DNA of 64,000 nucleotides from Sordariomycetes sp. S80-01Y (Eukaryota; Ascomycota; Sordariomycetes): assembly GCA_037042185.1 (NCBI GenBank), contig JAXQJY010000031.1, forward strand, positions 186,001 to 250,000, given 5' to 3'. Below, piece after piece: positions 62,155 to 64,000 of the stretch. The notes beneath the pieces are model-generated. The model saw only the letters and a list, made by a program, of their open reading frames with translations, was not told the DNA's origin and searched no databases. Position numbers and translations under genes: made by a program. Numbering within the stretch: the first letter of the stretch is position 1; every line of letters begins with the position of its first letter.

Positions 62155-64000
62155 TTATAGACAGTTGAAGCAGAAGTCCCTCTCGCACCTGAACCCATCC
62201 ACCCCGCATGTCCTGATGGTCCCGCCTGGCGTCTTCACGGTATCCCCTGGCGTCTGGTCGTCCCGTCTCCTCTTCCTCTTGACGGGGGAGCGGTAGATCT
62301 CGGTCGTCAGGGGCGTGGCCTTCCAGGTCCTCTTCTTGGTCGAACCGAGCCCGTTGGCCGGCCGCGCCGTGGAGGGCGAGTTGAAGAGACGCGGCAGGTC
62401 GTCGCTGCGGAGGAGCTCGTCTGAGGTGGACGCTCCGTCTTCCTCGTCGTCTTCCTTGTCGGAGAGGAGGGAAAGAATGGAGCGGCGGGAGCTGGGGGCC
62501 TTGGAGTTGCGCAGGGCCGAGTGGCGTGGTGTGGTGGGTTTCGGGGAGGCTGTTTTCTGCGGCGACCTTGGAGGAGCTTGTTTCCTGATCTGCGTTGCTT
62601 CAAGTCTCGCTTGCAAGGCTGAAGATGCTGGCTCCGAGGCCGAGTCGGCGATGGTGCGGTCGGAGCCCAGGGGCGCTTGAGACGGCTCGGGAGTTGGTGA
62701 TAGAGGCATCGGCGTGTCAATGTCCATCGCCTCGGTGTTTGGCAGTTCTTGAGGTAGCATTCTGTCCACAGCGGGCGTATCCCCTCTGTTTTCGTCAACC
62801 CGTCCTGTTTCATCGGTAACAGCAACATCAGGCGGAGGTTGAGAGACGTCAACTATTGTTTCCTCCGACTTTGACCTTCGTCTTCTGCTCTTTCTTGGTT
62901 GCTTTCGCGCTTGGCTTGACGGAATGGGAATGTGCTCGTCAGGCTCGACGGCATCTTCTTGGGAGTCTGCAATCTCGCAAGTCGCTTGCTGATTAGCTGC
63001 CGAGGGCTCAAGGGACTTACGGGGACGCAGTTGACGTCTCGGTGGAGCCTCTTGAGCCGCAGTGCCTAGAGCCTTGGGAGTCGCGGTCTCGTTTCGTTTA
63101 GACTGATGGTAGTCATCAGATGGGTCCATCAGCGACTTCCGACGCCGCCGCCGATGTGTTTGCCCAGGTTCCGTAAGAGGCGAGCTAGCAGTTAATGTTG
63201 GAGTTACAGCTGGCTCTTGCGGCGGTTCCTCTGTTGCGCTCGCGACTTGTTGCACGTTCCGCGGCCGGCGACGACTCCTAGGTCGCACTTCTCCAGAAGA
63301 TTGTTGATCCAAGTTCAGCATGCCAGCAACAGATGGATCCTTTGTATCGTCTGGTTTCGATGGAGCAAAAGGTCCAGAAAGTCGGTCTCTCTTAGACTGT
63401 TGTTCTCGGTCCTTCGACAAGCTACCGGACGTTGGTTTAGCAGTGGCAACTGTATTCTTCCGGGCTGGTGGCCGCTTCGTGAAGGCTATTGGCGCTTCGT
63501 CGTCCGAGAAGACATAGCTAGGTCCCCTGTTGATGTAATAGACCGAATCAAGCTCGGAATGCTCCTGGTCGAGGGCGTGTTGTCCGGTCGTCTCCGCTAG
63601 CGGCGAGCTTCTCCTAGACTCTCTTGTTTCCTGCGAGTCTGGAATCATCTCCCTGCTGATTGTCACCTCGGTGTCATCCGTCCTGTGTCCAGAAGCGGCA
63701 GATGTAGGCGGCGTCGGGAGGCCGTGCTCATCCATCGAGTCGTCCACGGATTCGTACTCGTTCCTCTGGGTGTCAGAAGAGGACAGCTGAACGAGCATTT
63801 CCTCAGACTGGTCCTCGCTCAAGATTTCGGGTTGGCTCCCTGATGATCGCTTGGACCTATTCCTGCGCAGGACATCGATCCAAGAAACGACCCCAAGAAA
63901 GTCGGTCTGTGTTCGAGCGCGGGAGGAGCGACGGCAGTTAGGGTTCGGAGGTGGGAAGGAAGGGATGGCGGGCCTACGCACAACTACTTGGTTGCACTGC
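62155..64000 (-). CDS. Basic nuclear protein with Cys-rich C-terminus, possible Scm3-type CENP-A chaperone (partial)
   Basis: The minus-strand gene runs off the right end. An acceptor AACACAG ending at 63907, with a CTAAC branch upstream, suggests that the last exon is 62155..63906, beginning TDFLGVVSWIDVLRRNRSKR; the frame is also open to 63981. The protein is largely disordered, acidic in the first third and then Ser/Arg/Lys/Pro-rich, with basic clusters (RPRSRRRPRN, HRRRRRKSL, KQPRKSRRRRSKS). Near the end is SPVKRKRRRDD. The last 17 residues form Cx6Cx4Cx2C (CGVDGFRCERDFCFNCL). A Cys-rich tail of this kind is described for filamentous-fungal Scm3, the chaperone that deposits centromeric histone H3. 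The diagnostic Scm3 helix would be outside the window, so the name is tentative. Confidence 0.5.
   Translation of the reverse strand, partial: QCNQVVVRRPAIPSFPPPNPNCRRSSRARTQTDFLGVVSWIDVLRRNRSKRSSGSQPEILSEDQSEEMLVQLSSSDTQRNEYESVDDSMDEHGLPTPPTSAASGHRTDDTEVTISREMIPDSQETRESRRSSPLAETTGQHALDQEHSELDSVYYINRGPSYVFSDDEAPIAFTKRPPARKNTVATAKPTSGSLSKDREQQSKRDRLSGPFAPSKPDDTKDPSVAGMLNLDQQSSGEVRPRSRRRPRNVQQVASATEEPPQEPAVTPTLTASSPLTEPGQTHRRRRRKSLMDPSDDYHQSKRNETATPKALGTAAQEAPPRRQLRPRKSLEPSAANQQATCEIADSQEDAVEPDEHIPIPSSQARKQPRKSRRRRSKSEETIVDVSQPPPDVAVTDETGRVDENRGDTPAVDRMLPQELPNTEAMDIDTPMPLSPTPEPSQAPLGSDRTIADSASEPASSALQARLEATQIRKQAPPRSPQKTASPKPTTPRHSALRNSKAPSSRRSILSLLSDKEDDEEDGASTSDELLRSDDLPRLFNSPSTARPANGLGSTKKRTWKATPLTTEIYRSPVKRKRRRDDQTPGDTVKTPGGTIRTCGVDGFRCERDFCFNCL

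Noticed and set aside
1-64000. A biosynthetic cluster, transposon or horizontally acquired island
   Set aside because: Genes are unrelated housekeeping functions with uniform intron style and composition; no transposase, polymerase, integrase or terminal repeats were seen.

Overview
The window is nuclear DNA of a filamentous ascomycete (Pezizomycotina), most likely a Sordariomycete. Genes sit densely on both strands. Introns are mostly 44-60 nt with GT...CTGAC/CTAAC...AG signals. Coding DNA is GC-rich and third positions favour C/G. The conserved genes are fungal housekeeping genes. I see no transposon, CRISPR array, rRNA or convincing tRNA, no secondary-metabolite cluster and no sign of a recent transfer. 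The species cannot be named from the sequence alone.

Layout. 0-12 kb: 3' end of a secreted CE1 acetylxylan esterase, kinesin-5 (bimC), a SAM37/metaxin-type protein, the GPI-transamidase subunit GAB1/PIG-U (minus), pescadillo NOP7, and an RRN9-type Pol I initiation factor with a C-terminal zinc finger. 12-19 kb: an unusual 7.07 kb interval between two convergent genes with no recognisable protein gene; inside it, on the minus strand, lie a TATA box and a run of tightly tiled short ORFs. 19-31 kb: an unknown nuclear protein, mitochondrial isoleucyl-tRNA synthetase, a large tail-anchored protein of unknown function, SAC1 phosphoinositide phosphatase (minus) and a Rab5 GTPase. 31-42.5 kb: MIC60, two convergent folylpolyglutamate-synthase-like Mur ligases, a double-GFA-domain protein, BUD27/URI, a tiny spliced cysteine-rich gene (41139-41365) and a twin-CX9C protein with an N-myristoylation-type start. 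43-49 kb: ribosomal protein uS17 (RPS11), whose start codon is split by an intron, divergent from kinetochore protein SPC7 with six MELT-like repeats. 49.8-56 kb: one 2067-residue membrane/coiled-coil/disordered protein I cannot assign. 56-64 kb: ATG14 (minus), two small fungal-specific proteins, casein kinase 2 alpha (CKA1), and most of a basic nuclear protein ending in a Cys-rich tail that may be the centromere chaperone Scm3.

The genes do not form one pathway. They group loosely into ribosome biogenesis and translation (NOP7, RRN9, RPS11, mitochondrial IleRS), mitochondrial membranes (SAM37, MIC60, the twin-CX9C protein), endomembranes and autophagy (GAB1, SAC1, Rab5, ATG14) and chromosome segregation (kinesin-5, SPC7, possible Scm3). 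Several pairs share short divergent promoters (GAB1/NOP7, 18930 gene/IleRS, SAC1/Rab5, GFA/BUD27, RPS11/SPC7). The points most worth following are the missed small Cys-rich gene, the 7 kb convergent gene-free interval with its promoter and tiled ORFs, and the unassigned giant protein. All exon limits were read by eye from splice signals and reading frame.
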